A stretch of DNA of 64,000 nucleotides. Origin: Flammeovirga pectinis (GTDB taxonomy: Bacteria > Bacteroidota > Bacteroidia > Cytophagales > Flammeovirgaceae). Both the position numbers and the translations under genes were made by a program. Below are positions 10,078 to 19,025 of the stretch, one piece after another. Numbering within the stretch: position 1 is the first letter of the stretch; the number at the start of each line of letters is the position of its first letter. The notes under the pieces are model-generated. The model had not been told where the DNA came from and made no database searches. It was given only the letters and a program-made list of their open reading frames with translations. Location of the stretch: positions 4,349,501 to 4,413,500 of the forward strand of contig NZ_CP034562.1 in the NCBI RefSeq assembly GCF_003970675.1, in the 5' to 3' direction.

Positions 10078-10869
10078 ATGGTTAAAAGAATTACAACGTA
10101 TTTTAGTTTATTACTATTACTTCTAGGTGTTTTTTCTTGCGGGAATGACGATGATGTATCTCCAAATGATACACCTTCTGACATTGAACAAACAAACAGT
10201 TTTTCAACTATAGAAGTATTACACGATGCAACAATTAATATCTATAATGGAGATTTTGGTGTTTCGAATGGTGTTGAATTTACGATAGAAGGTAAAACAC
10301 TAAAAATTAATAATTACTCTACAGAAAAGCAGATCAACATCTCTATTAATGCTTTGAAAGGAATTTCAACAGGAGATAGAGCTATCATTAATTTCCCCAA
10401 TGGTTTTATCAATTCAGCAAAAGATTTAGATATACATTCTGGCAATGATTCTAAGCTGTCTGCACAGTTTTTAGAAATAGATCATTTACACATGCACATT
10501 GGTGATAGACCAATTATAACGGTAGCATCTATTGCAGCTCATTGCTTAAAATTATATTTAGGGCATGATGCAAATGTGTTTCTATCTCAAAATGATAGTA
10601 ACTATGCGTTTATCAAAGAGTTAGAAATTAAGAAGAACAATGGAAACGATCGTTTTAGATTGAATAATGAAATTGCACCTAACTTAATTGTTCCTGTAGA
10701 AAAGTTAACGCTCGATATTGGTCATGATACTTATGTAAATGCTGTTGTAACCAAAGAAGTAAAGGGATACACCAAAGACCGTTCACAAATTATATTGTAT
10801 GATAGTGACGAAGCAAAAATAAATCTTACACAAGGAAGTGAATCGTCTGTTACTAAAAAGAACATTTAA
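10078..10869 (+). CDS. DUF2807-like (GIN-domain) lipoprotein
   Basis: I place the start at the ATG at 10078; an upstream TTG at 10048 would add ten residues and spoil the signal peptide. The 263-residue product opens with a leucine-rich signal and lipobox-like GVFSC (Cys21), then an acidic Asp/Asn linker. The rest is a repetitive beta-helix-like sequence with FSTIEVLHDATINIYNG, LKINNYS and repeated LDIxxGxD phrases, as in DUF2807 putative adhesin proteins of Bacteroidota. It lies 131 nt after the sulfatase and ends at a terminator, so it may be the last gene of the GH2-sulfatase operon. Function in this family is not established; surface binding is a guess. Confidence 0.65.
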   Translation: MVKRITTYFSLLLLLLGVFSCGNDDDVSPNDTPSDIEQTNSFSTIEVLHDATINIYNGDFGVSNGVEFTIEGKTLKINNYSTEKQINISINALKGISTGDRAIINFPNGFINSAKDLDIHSGNDSKLSAQFLEIDHLHMHIGDRPIITVASIAAHCLKLYLGHDANVFLSQNDSNYAFIKELEIKKNNGNDRFRLNNEIAPNLIVPVEKLTLDIGHDTYVNAVVTKEVKGYTKDRSQIILYDSDEAKINLTQGSESSVTKKNI

Positions 10870-10896
10870 GTATTAAACGTATCTACCTTACCATTG

Positions 10897-10940
10897 ATCG
10901 CACTTTAAAAAGACTAAATTCTTTTGGAGTGCGATTTTTT
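10897..10940 (+). terminator. Rho-independent terminator
   Basis: ATCGCACT and AGTGCGAT form an 8-bp stem, extended by AAA-AGA/TTCTTTT pairing, followed by six T. Confidence 0.85.
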
Positions 10941-11134
10941 GTGCTGTATCACCAAAGTCAATTCCTTATTATCAAAATAAATTTTCTATCAAATTACATC
11001 AAAATGATATTGTAACCTTATGCAAATAATAAACTTTTTGAACGCTAGAAAGTAACCACCTATCGTTAATGCAGATCTAATGCATAGTTAGGTTTCATTT
11101 TTGTATCATTCAATTATTAAACAAGAATGATACA

Positions 11135-11959
11135 ATGAAGAAGTTAACCTTTAGCACAGCAATAGCCCTGTTTTTCACACTCTTTTCTACAGTATATATG
11201 TTTACTGCAAAAGCACAAGACACAGAAAATTCTGTAGAAGGGAGAATACCTACGCCTAATAATTATACTCGCACTACCTTAGCAGACAATAGTTTTGGTG
11301 CTTTTTTAAGAGCAATGCTTCTTTTACCCAAAGGTGCCCCAATCTTAGATTATGATGGAGATGAAATTTATAATCAAAGTGAGCACATAGGTATTATCAA
11401 CTATGACGTTGGAAAGAAAGATTTACAACAATGTGCAGATGCAGCAATAAGATTGTTTGCAGAGTATCTATGGGAGCAAAAAAGATTTGATGAGATCACT
11501 TTTCATTTTACTAGTGGACATGCTTACGCTTGGAATCAGTATAAAAAGGGAATTAGACCAATTGTAAGTGGAAATAAAGTAACTTTTAAAACAATTAGCT
11601 CTCCCAATAGCACGTATGCAGCTTTTAGAAAATACCTAGATTATGTCTATATGTATGCTGGAACAATTTCTATTAATAAGGAAATGAAAAAGGTGTCTAC
11701 TTCTGATAAGGTTAAAATAGGAGATGTAATTGTTACTCCAGGAAGCCCAGGACATGCAGTAATTATAATAGATGAAGCTGTGAACAATAACGGAGATAAG
11801 ATTTTTCTTCTTGCAGAAGGATATACACCAGCACAATCTATTCATATTCTTAAAAACCCATTTGATACCGCTTTACAGAATTGGTATTTTATTAATAATG
11901 AAGGTGAAACAGAAACAGCACGTTATACTTTTTATACTACCAATATTAGGAGGTTTTAA
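11135..11959 (+). CDS. DUF4846-family secreted protein
   Basis: This 274-residue product has an N-terminal signal (ending TAKAQ). The body shows the DUF4846 landmarks in order: GAFLRAMLLLP near residue 55, DLQQCADAAIRLFAEYLW at about 103-120, FHFTSGHAYAW, GDVIVTPGSPGHAVIIIDEA around 200-215, and AEGYTPAQSIHILKNP near 230-245. The conserved PGHAV and PAQ.IHI segments suggest an enzymatic pocket, but the family's activity is unknown to me. It has its own promoter region and 265 nt separate it from the preceding terminator-ended gene. Whether it belongs to the galactan locus is uncertain. Confidence 0.75.
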   Translation: MKKLTFSTAIALFFTLFSTVYMFTAKAQDTENSVEGRIPTPNNYTRTTLADNSFGAFLRAMLLLPKGAPILDYDGDEIYNQSEHIGIINYDVGKKDLQQCADAAIRLFAEYLWEQKRFDEITFHFTSGHAYAWNQYKKGIRPIVSGNKVTFKTISSPNSTYAAFRKYLDYVYMYAGTISINKEMKKVSTSDKVKIGDVIVTPGSPGHAVIIIDEAVNNNGDKIFLLAEGYTPAQSIHILKNPFDTALQNWYFINNEGETETARYTFYTTNIRRF

Positions 11960-12588
11960 GTAGGTAACCCACATGCCACAAAACTTCTTTCTCAAAAAAA
12001 GACCTTAAAATAAAGCCTCTTTTTAATCTACTCAATTTGGTACTAAAATTTAGTTAGTTTTTGATGTGATTAAGGAGAGGCTTCTAACGTTTCTGGTGAG
12101 CTGCATATACGATCAAAAAGTATTGATTGAGCGGTTAGAAGCCTCTTAAATTAATAATTGAAAAACATAAATAAATGTGGTATTTATATTTCTCATTAAA
12201 GAAAGTGATACACTCAAAGAGTATAACTTTACTATCTTAAAAATTGCTACTATTGTAAAGACTTTTTAAGGTTCTTGATTCTTCTTTATAGTGTTTTAAC
12301 TGCTTTAAAATGTGTATGTTATTTCGATTTTACGAATTGAAATTTATAATATAAATTATAGTATTTTCATGATGATAGATGGATTAGTCTATTTTATTTA
12401 TATGAGAGTTTCTTACCTTTAATTTAGTTTTTTATTTGTATCTTATTTCTGAGTTATACTATTTATTTATAAATGCGTAATTTTTACATTTAATGATTGT
12501 TAACTAGTTGGTGTAGTGTTTGTTAAACTAAAAATAATGCAAGGAAAGGTAGAGAATGTAAATAAGAAAAATAAGATTTTATATTCTC
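11960..12588. other. Non-coding region with one large inverted repeat
   Basis: AT-rich DNA without a credible gene between the converging DUF4846 and sulfatase genes. The only clear structure is the 13-bp inverted repeat at 12076-12146, listed separately. Confidence 0.5.
12076..12146. repeat. Perfect 13-bp inverted repeat with 45-nt loop
   Basis: AGAGGCTTCTAAC (12076-12088) is exactly complementary to GTTAGAAGCCTCT (12134-12146). There is no T tract. The loop is less AT-rich than its surroundings (CTGGTGAGCTGC...). It could be a structured RNA, an intergenic repeat or a small mobile-element remnant. Confidence 0.5.
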
Positions 12589-12589
12589 T

Positions 12590-12620
12590 TAAAAATAAAA
12601 AGAGCTTCAAAATGAAGCTC
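12590..12620 (-). terminator. Rho-independent terminator of the minus-strand sulfatase
   Basis: Read on the minus strand, GAGCTTC-ATTTT-GAAGCTC is followed by TTTTTATTT. It lies about 70 nt past the stop codon of the sulfatase gene. Confidence 0.85.
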
Positions 12621-12688
12621 CCTTGTATTGCATAAAATAATTATATTTTAAGTAGTCTAGTACACATCAATTCGACTTATGATTCTTT

Positions 12689-14164
12689 TTATTTTTTACT
12701 TAACTTCTGATCAAAGAAAGGAAATAGAGAAGATTCTACTCTTGCCTCTTTCATAATTTCGGCAATCTTAGCAACAACATCTGGATGTTGATCGCTTAAA
12801 TTATTTGTTTCTTCAGGATCAGAAGAAAGATTGTATAATTCTATTTTTGCATTTGGCTTTGTAGCCTTGTAGCGCACACCCTTCCAATCTCCAAGACGTA
12901 CAGCCTGACGGCCTCCTTTGGTAAAAAGCTCCCAATATAAATAGGGGTGTTGTTCTACTTGTTCTTTTCCCAATAACGTAGGTAAGAAAGAAATTCCATC
13001 GTTCTCAGTAGCATTCTCTACTTCAACTAGTTCTGTTAGAGTAGGCATTACATCCCAAAATGCAGATACATGCTCTGAAGTACTTCCCGCTTTAATTTTC
13101 TTAGGCCACCTTACAATAAAAGGAGTACGTATACCGCCTTCATATAAATCTCTTTTTATCCCTTTTAAGTTACCTCCACTGTTAAAAAATTTAGGGTCTG
13201 CACCACCTTCTTGATGCGGTCCATTATCACTAGCAAACATAACAATAGTGTTATCATCAATACCCAATTCTTTTAATTTGCTCATAATTTGCCCAACATA
13301 GATATCTGTTCTATATACCATAGAAGCAAAAGTTGCATGCGGAATTTCTTGCGGACAGTACATTTGTTTTTTAATATCAGGACCGTAATCCGATACATAT
13401 CTCTTCGTTTTGTCGTACGCTTTTTCTGGATATTTACCTCTAAATTTCTGAATAATAGAATCTTCTGGTGCAATCAATTCAGCATGTGGTAAAATCAAAG
13501 GAACATAAGCAAAGAAAGTATTGTCTTTGTTATTCTCAATAAATTGTAAAGTAGCCTCCTGTATTTTATCTGGTGCATACGTCACTTTATTGGTCCAATC
13601 ATTTCCTTCTAAAAATACTTTTTCATTGTTATGCCAAATATATTCTGGGTAATATCTATGAGCAGCTCTTTGGCAGTTATAACCGTAAAACTCATCAAAA
13701 CCTTGGTTTATCGCATCACCTTCTTCGCCAATAGCACCTAACCCCCACTTGCCAAAAGCACCAGTTGTATAGCCGGCATCTTTTAGTAGTTCAGCAATTG
13801 TATAAGTAGCAGCAGGAATAGACGTTTGTCCCTCCGTTTCTAATTCTTTATTTCCTCTAATAGGCGTGTGCCCAGTATGCTGACCAGACATTAATGAAGA
13901 TCGAGATGGAGCACACACAGCAGAACCACTATAATGCTGTGTAAATTTCATTCCTCCTTCTGCAAGGTTATCAATATTTGGCGTAGTAAACTTTGTTTGC
14001 CCGTAACTACTTAAGTCGCCATACCCAAGATCATCTGCAAGAATATAGATAATATTAGGCTGTTTAGTAGTTTTAGATTTGGCAGTATTTCTTGTAGTAG
14101 ATGCACAACTTGATAGTAAAACTATAAAGAGTAAACCTACATATATTCTAGTCGCTTTCATCAT
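12689..14164 (-). CDS. Sulfatase lipoprotein (S1)
   Basis: This 491-residue protein has a lipobox LLSSC (Cys20) and a Ser/Thr/Lys linker. Metal-binding ILADDLGYGD (Asp44, Asp45) and the formylglycine signature CAPSRSSLMSG (Cys84, Arg88) are intact. FASDNGPHQEGG and KFFNSGGNLKGIKRDLYEGG blocks follow. It closely resembles the sulfatase at 53358, including the GYKRD/GIKRD-EGG loop and the C-terminal SSL/HFPxF style ending, so the two are likely one subfamily. It is the only sulfatase on the minus strand, with its own terminator, and no AGATAC dyad was found upstream. It is probably anchored in the outer membrane. Confidence 0.92.
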   Translation of the reverse strand: MMKATRIYVGLLFIVLLSSCASTTRNTAKSKTTKQPNIIYILADDLGYGDLSSYGQTKFTTPNIDNLAEGGMKFTQHYSGSAVCAPSRSSLMSGQHTGHTPIRGNKELETEGQTSIPAATYTIAELLKDAGYTTGAFGKWGLGAIGEEGDAINQGFDEFYGYNCQRAAHRYYPEYIWHNNEKVFLEGNDWTNKVTYAPDKIQEATLQFIENNKDNTFFAYVPLILPHAELIAPEDSIIQKFRGKYPEKAYDKTKRYVSDYGPDIKKQMYCPQEIPHATFASMVYRTDIYVGQIMSKLKELGIDDNTIVMFASDNGPHQEGGADPKFFNSGGNLKGIKRDLYEGGIRTPFIVRWPKKIKAGSTSEHVSAFWDVMPTLTELVEVENATENDGISFLPTLLGKEQVEQHPYLYWELFTKGGRQAVRLGDWKGVRYKATKPNAKIELYNLSSDPEETNNLSDQHPDVVAKIAEIMKEARVESSLFPFFDQKLSKK

Positions 14165-14825
14165 GTAATTGTTGGTTATGTTTTGTTCGATGATGTCAAT
14201 AATAAAAGTTAGATAAAATTCATTTCAGACTTATTTCATTGATATTACAACCGTAAAGTAAAGGTATAAAAATTTGAAGTATGTCTTCTGTGGTTTTTTG
14301 GTTGTATTTCTTGGTTCAATATTGATTTAATTTTTGATGTTTAGATAGTGATGGTATTTTTTATTGAAATAGACTAATAGGGCTGCATTTTTAATTTGAT
14401 TGATTCACCAAAGATCACTTTCAAAGTATATCATTATCGTACTTTTTTGTATCTAAAAACCATTTGATTAACTATTGACTTTCTATGATCAGCTTAATGA
14501 AATGTTCTTCAATATGGCTTGTACAAATAGGAAATAAACTTGTATTTCAATTCTTTTATTAACACCTTACATACGGTTAATAAACTTCTTTTACTGGCGA
14601 CTAATACTTCAAAAAAAGTAAACTTGCATCTCCAAAAATAGAAGTGTATTAAAAAATGGAGAAATACAATAAATAATTTTTGTGAAAAATATCACATAAC
14701 TTTTATTGTAAGATATTAGTGCAAACATGAATTTATCGCCTTATTCTTAGAAATAAAATTAAAAAAAAAGCAAAATATATAAACGGTAATACGTTTGTAT
14801 ATTGTTGTAGCTCATTAGACAAAAT
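14165..14825. other. Non-coding region
   Basis: About 660 nt between divergent genes, AT-rich, presumably holding both promoters. I see no convincing gene, hairpin or repeat in it. Confidence 0.5.
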
Positions 14826-15140
14826 ATGCTTTACGGGGTAAAAAATATATATCGATTCAGTGTAGAAGGGGAGCCTGATAAAACACTGATAGACTCTAAT
14901 TATGAGAAAAACTATCAAGCATTTGAAGAAAGTATTATGCTGGTAATTGCAGATTCTTTTGAAAGAGCGTATGAAATAGCAGAACTAAAAGCAAAAAAGG
15001 CTGAAGATACTTACACTAATTGCTATGGACAAACTGTAAAATACCGATTTATAGACTCTATAGATTGTTATAGTATTAGTGAAAATGAACTAGAAGATGG
15101 AATGGAATTATATTCAAATATAGTCTCGCTGTCAAAATAG
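14826..15140 (+). CDS. DUF4288-like small protein
   Basis: This 104-residue protein is cytoplasmic, with no signal or membrane segment. The layout fits DUF4288: YGVKNIYRFSVEG at the start, ESIMLVIADSFERAYEIAELKAKK in the middle (an alanine/glutamate helix), then DTYTNCYGQTVKYRFIDSIDCYSI, matching the family's Y-N-x-x-G-x-x-V-x-x-x-F pattern. The family has no known function. It is the first of a run of unrelated single genes that differ from the sugar locus around them. Confidence 0.65.
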   Translation: MLYGVKNIYRFSVEGEPDKTLIDSNYEKNYQAFEESIMLVIADSFERAYEIAELKAKKAEDTYTNCYGQTVKYRFIDSIDCYSISENELEDGMELYSNIVSLSK

Positions 15141-15328
15141 ATAACTTCTGAAAAATATTTATACGAGAACTTTAAAATTGACAAGTCCAAGAAATATATG
15201 CTTTTAGATAGAGAGCTATTTGATTAAAGAGTGTGATAAAATCCATGGTCAAAAAAACAGACTTTGAAAGCTTACCAAAATACCATTATCAGATGCATCA
15301 TCTTATAAATCTTAGCTAATACAGGCAG

Positions 15329-16036
15329 ATGAAGAAAATAAAACAAGTACCAAATTTTATAATCAAGGTTTCCTTTCATTTATCAGTTTGGTTAATCGAG
15401 CAATTTCATGACATGAAAGCGTATGAAAAGCAAATTGACAATTTAAGACATCTCGAAGAAGGAACGTTAGGAAGAGAAATTGCAGACTGTTTAGACAGGC
15501 ACAATTTAAAGTTAGTACCTAGATTTGAATCTCATGATCTAAAACACTCACTTTTAGGTTATGAAATGACACCTGTAGACGAAATAAGGATGCAGTCATT
15601 TATGATCGGTAATGGTAATATTTCATTGCCAAGTGTTGTGATTTTTTTATTTGGCTTCATTTTACTGCCTCACAAATGGTATCAATTATTGAAAGATTTC
15701 CAATTAGGATTAAACTCAAAGCCAATTAAAGACTGGACTATAGAGAAATATGCGGGTAAAGACATCCACCAGTTAAGAAAATATGTATTTATGACAGAAA
15801 GGAAAAAAATTAAAATTCAGCCTATACTACATGTAATAGCATACATAGGTTCTTTAGTAGCTATGATTTTTGGAGGACTTGGTATGTTATTTTGTTTACC
15901 ATTTCTATTTTCATCAGTGCTTGAAGATTTGGTAGGGGCAGGATTTCCGTTTGTGGGAGGAGCAATTTTATTCATAGGTGGATTAATTAGCCTTTCAATT
16001 GTAAATAAAAACTATAAAACGAGCTACAACGCTTAG
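15329..16036 (+). CDS. Coq4-like protein with C-terminal membrane segments
   Basis: This 235-residue protein has the Coq4 signature HDLKH (His69-His73) preceded by RFESHD and followed by SLLGYEMTPVDEIRMQSF. In Coq4 family proteins the HDxxH-type motif binds zinc. Residues 105-125 and a hydrophobic C-terminal third (about 168-230, AMIFGGLGMLFCLPFLF and later) look membrane-embedded. True Coq4 acts in ubiquinone synthesis, but most Bacteroidota use menaquinone, so a different role is likely. The gene stands alone. No other quinone gene is nearby. Confidence 0.6.
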   Translation: MKKIKQVPNFIIKVSFHLSVWLIEQFHDMKAYEKQIDNLRHLEEGTLGREIADCLDRHNLKLVPRFESHDLKHSLLGYEMTPVDEIRMQSFMIGNGNISLPSVVIFLFGFILLPHKWYQLLKDFQLGLNSKPIKDWTIEKYAGKDIHQLRKYVFMTERKKIKIQPILHVIAYIGSLVAMIFGGLGMLFCLPFLFSSVLEDLVGAGFPFVGGAILFIGGLISLSIVNKNYKTSYNA

Positions 16037-16042
16037 TATAAC

Positions 16043-16054
16043 AATTCTAGAATT
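16043..16054. repeat. 12-bp perfect palindrome
   Basis: AATTCTAGAATT lies between the Coq4-like gene and the lipoprotein gene. It could be an operator; no further support. Confidence 0.25.
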
Positions 16055-16069
16055 ATCCCATTTTAAAAC

Positions 16070-17008
16070 ATGAAATTAAATTATCTCTGGAATAAAAAAC
16101 TATTCAAAATATCAATTATAACTTTATGTGTTTTGATAGTAACCTCATGCTTCAAAAGAAAGGATAAGAATAATGATTATGAAATAGTAATCGATGAACA
16201 ATACGAGTTATATAAACCGCTTAATACTCCAAAAGGAGTTTTAATCCTTTTTGGTGGATTTCCCGAAAAAGCGAAAGATATTAAAGTTGAGTTTGACATT
16301 ATAGATATCGCAATTAAGAACCGTATAGCTGTAATGTTCACTAATTTCAACCAAATGTTGTGGTTAGAAGACAAAGAAAAAAAGCAAATTGGAGATTTTA
16401 TTGAAACTGCTATAATTTCAAATAATTTACCTAATGAAAATATATATTTTGGAGGGTTCTCTAGTGGAGGAAATGTTGCACTTAGTATTACTGAATTCTT
16501 GATCAATCAACCAAACTTAAAAATTAAACCTAAAGGAGTTTTTATAATTGATTCACCTCTTGATCTTCAAGCTTTATACAATACTTCATTAAATAACATA
16601 AAGATGAATGTCTCGAAAATTTCCGTTCGAGAGTCTAACTGGATAATTCAAATTTTAGAATCAAGATTTGACAAACCTTCTATCAACATATCCAATTATC
16701 AACAATATTCAATATTTAATCACCAAACAAACTATACTAAACATTTTGATAGTTTAAAAAATATAAAACTAAGATTCTATACAGAGCCAGACTTACAGTG
16801 GTGGCTAAAAAACAGAAACACAGAGTATAGAGAACTAAATGCATTTTATATTAAAGAGCTTTCTCAAGAATTAATACATAAAGGATATAACAACCTTGAA
16901 TATATAGAAACATCTAATCAAGGTTATAGAGCGAATGGTGAAAGACACCCACATAGTTGGTCCATTGTTAACAAGAAAGATTTACTCAATTGGATACTAG
17001 AATATTAA
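16070..17008 (+). CDS. Alpha/beta-hydrolase-fold lipoprotein
   Basis: This 312-residue protein has a signal and lipobox IVTSC (Cys27). A short acidic region leads to KGVLILFGGFP, an oxyanion-type segment. GGFSSGG carries the nucleophile elbow G-x-S-x-G with Ser131, and the DSPLDLQ segment follows. A late histidine in GERHPHSWSIV is a good candidate for the catalytic His. This is consistent with a periplasmic esterase or acyl hydrolase. The substrate is unknown. The gene is 33 nt after the Coq4-like gene, with a palindrome in the gap, so cotranscription is possible. Confidence 0.6.
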   Translation: MKLNYLWNKKLFKISIITLCVLIVTSCFKRKDKNNDYEIVIDEQYELYKPLNTPKGVLILFGGFPEKAKDIKVEFDIIDIAIKNRIAVMFTNFNQMLWLEDKEKKQIGDFIETAIISNNLPNENIYFGGFSSGGNVALSITEFLINQPNLKIKPKGVFIIDSPLDLQALYNTSLNNIKMNVSKISVRESNWIIQILESRFDKPSINISNYQQYSIFNHQTNYTKHFDSLKNIKLRFYTEPDLQWWLKNRNTEYRELNAFYIKELSQELIHKGYNNLEYIETSNQGYRANGERHPHSWSIVNKKDLLNWILEY

Positions 17009-17042
17009 GCACCTGTTCACATCAAGCATACCTCAAGTATGA

Positions 17043-17104
17043 AGTGTTTATAACAAGGCATATAATCAATGCCCAACGGGACAAAAATCATATACACAAA
17101 CGCT
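17043..17104. repeat. Nested imperfect inverted repeat between single genes
   Basis: An outer pair (AGTGTTTATA / TATACACAAACGCT) encloses an inner GGCAT/ATGCC stem (17057-17061, 17069-17073) and a local GC-richer core GCCCAACGGGAC. The layout recalls the folded recombination sites of gene cassettes, but the canonical RYYYAAC/GTTRRRY boxes are not evident. It lies directly upstream of a decayed lipoprotein gene. Confidence 0.25.
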
Positions 17105-17123
17105 GTAATTAATTACAAAAAAA

Positions 17124-17585
17124 ATGAAAAATATTTATTTCTTGCTTTTGCAATACTATTATCTTCCTGTGCATCATCAAAATGTCAAACATTAAAATTC
17201 GATATCAAAAAGAAAGAAAAAATGCCATCTTGAGCATATGACTTTGAAGCAGAAATATATAAAGGGAAGATATACACATTCTTAAATTCATCAAGAAATT
17301 TAAAAACTAACTTTAATACTAGAAACGGAGTTGTTTGTGTATATGATATTATCAGCTGATAAATGAAATTTCTAATAAACAAAAAGAAGCATCTTCAACT
17401 ATAATTAAAAATAAAATATATCTTATTGGAGGATATGATAATGATTTAATCTTCGGTAGAAAAAAAGTTATAACGTATTTAGTTACAAAAATAGAATTTA
17501 CATCCTTGGTGGTAAAGATCATGAATATGAAGGTTATATTGCAATTGAGGATTTAATAGAAATAGAATTAAAAAACTACCTATAA
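17124..17585 (+). pseudogene. Decayed lipoprotein gene
   Basis: The ATG at 17124 runs into a one-base frame slip within its first codons. In the next frame the text is a clean lipoprotein signal, KYLFLAFAILLSSC, followed by FDIKKKEKMPS, then an in-frame TGA at 17231. The same frame continues as YDFEAEIYKGKIYTFLNS to another TGA at 17357. Coding text resumes in a second frame (IYLIGGYDNDLIFGRKK) near 17416 and in a third (GGKDHEYEGYIAIEDLIEI) to TAA at 17583-17585. This adds up to a roughly 150-residue lipoprotein broken by two stops and three frame changes. The family is unknown. Sequencing error at this many places is unlikely. Confidence 0.7.
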
Positions 17586-17752
17586 TAATTAGAGCTTAGA
17601 TTGGCTTAAAAGGCCAAAATTTAAGTACTAGGTGAATCTAATATCACTATTTTGAAAAGGATCTCTAGGCGTGTTTATCTTCTACTAAAAGTGAGTTAAA
17701 ACCCATTACATAGCCGAGCTGTTTTACACATTTAACTTTTAAATAATCAATT

Positions 17753-18424
17753 TTGAAAAAGAATAACTTAATCGTATTTGATATCGATGGAACTTTAACA
17801 GAAAGTGTGCAAGTACATCAAAAAGGATTTATACACTCATTAAAACAATTAGGTGTTCAAAATATTGACTCCAACTTCAAAGAATATAAACACCACACAG
17901 ACTCTTTCATTGCTAAAAAAATCTACGAAAGCGATAAAAAAGAAGCGTTCTCAAAAAGTATAATTGAAGAATTTGAGCAACTTCTATCAAACTTCATTAA
18001 AACTAAATCCATAACTGAAATCGCTGGGGCACAAAAAACTGTCGAATACATTGAAAAACATACTGATTTTGGAGTTTGTTATGCAACAGGATCACTGTTA
18101 ATACCAGCTATGTTCAAGTTAGATAGTATTGGTCTGAAATATAATAATGAGCAATTAACCGCTTCTAATACTATTGAAGACAGAGAAAGTATTGTACTAC
18201 AAGCTATTGAATCGGCTAAATCATTTTATCAAACCGAAAAATTTGACAGAATAATCTCTGTTGGAGATGGTCTATGGGATTTAAAGACTGCACTAAATTT
18301 AAATCTTGAATTCATAGGTATTGGTTTAAAAAACAAAAAAGTGCTTATAGAAAATGGTATGACAGTATACTTTGATAATTTGACCAATTTCAAAATAGAA
18401 AAAAAGGTGTTCAATAAAGTTTGA
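17753..18424 (+). CDS. HAD-family hydrolase
   Basis: This 223-residue cytoplasmic phosphatase-like protein begins with a TTG codon; no ATG is available because a TAA lies three codons upstream in frame. Motif I is VFDIDGTLTES (nucleophile Asp10, acid/base Asp12). An alpha-helical cap follows, then ATGSLL as motif II, a lysine region near residue 145-165, and SVGDGLWDLKTA as the motif IV acidic cluster. This resembles phosphoglycolate phosphatase-like class I HADs. The substrate is not predictable. It is a single gene in the accessory stretch. Confidence 0.75.
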   Translation: MKKNNLIVFDIDGTLTESVQVHQKGFIHSLKQLGVQNIDSNFKEYKHHTDSFIAKKIYESDKKEAFSKSIIEEFEQLLSNFIKTKSITEIAGAQKTVEYIEKHTDFGVCYATGSLLIPAMFKLDSIGLKYNNEQLTASNTIEDRESIVLQAIESAKSFYQTEKFDRIISVGDGLWDLKTALNLNLEFIGIGLKNKKVLIENGMTVYFDNLTNFKIEKKVFNKV

Positions 18425-18518
18425 AATACAAGCCAAAAGCTATAATTTTCTACATAGAAAACTGACTTTTTTCACCAAAACACAACTGACATTTACATTG
18501 TATACCGTTTGAGAAGAG

Positions 18519-18938
18519 CTACACGAATTGAATCAACATTGAGTTATAATTATTCTGAACAGTATCAATAATCATTGATTTATCAGCCTTAAGACCATCA
18601 ATTAAATCTATGTTATTGAACTCTCTCAGATTGGTGTCACCCCACAAAGTAAATTCGATAATTATTGGAGCTAGATCAATTCCCTTTTTCGAAAGTAAAT
18701 AAATATTCTCTTTTTTGTTTTCAGGAAGCTTTCTCTTTGTAATTAATTTATAAGACTCTAACAATTTAAGTCTAGCAGACAAAATACTCGGAGCAATTCT
18801 TTCATCTGAATCTGATATCTCTTTAAATGTTCTTTTGTGTTTAATTAGCATGTCTCTGATAATTAACAAAGACCACTTATCGCCAACAATATCTAAAGTC
18901 GAAGCGATTGGACAGCCTGAACGAAATTTATTATTCAT
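18519..18938 (-). CDS. HxlR-family transcriptional regulator
   Basis: This 139-residue protein shows the HxlR pattern: CPIASTLDIVGDKWSLLIIRDML with conserved Cys9, then a winged helix (RTFKEISDSDERIAPSILSARLKLLESYKLITKR) and YLLSKKGIDLAPII. Family members bind palindromic operators as dimers and often sense electrophiles or redox state through the N-terminal cysteine. It is divergent from the membrane protein at 19026, and the gap between them holds a perfect 14-bp inverted repeat, so it very likely represses both genes. Confidence 0.88.
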   Translation of the reverse strand: MNNKFRSGCPIASTLDIVGDKWSLLIIRDMLIKHKRTFKEISDSDERIAPSILSARLKLLESYKLITKRKLPENKKENIYLLSKKGIDLAPIIIEFTLWGDTNLREFNNIDLIDGLKADKSMIIDTVQNNYNSMLIQFV

Positions 18939-18959
18939 TTTTATTTAATTATTACTATT

Positions 18960-18994
18960 AATTCGATAGTAATATGTATTATTACTATCGAATT
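18960..18994. promoter_or_regulatory. HxlR operator: 14-bp perfect inverted repeat
   Basis: AATTCGATAGTAAT (18960-18973) and ATTACTATCGAATT (18981-18994) are exact reverse complements with a 7-nt centre. A third, imperfect half-site (ATTACTATTAATT) begins at 18951. It lies 22-57 nt from the two divergent start codons, the right place to block both promoters. Confidence 0.75.
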
Positions 18995-19025
18995 GAAAAC
19001 AAAATTATAAAATAAATCAATATTT

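Noticed and set aside
15245-15319. A 24-codon frame before the Coq4-like gene
   Set aside because: Too short, with no supporting motif; probably chance.
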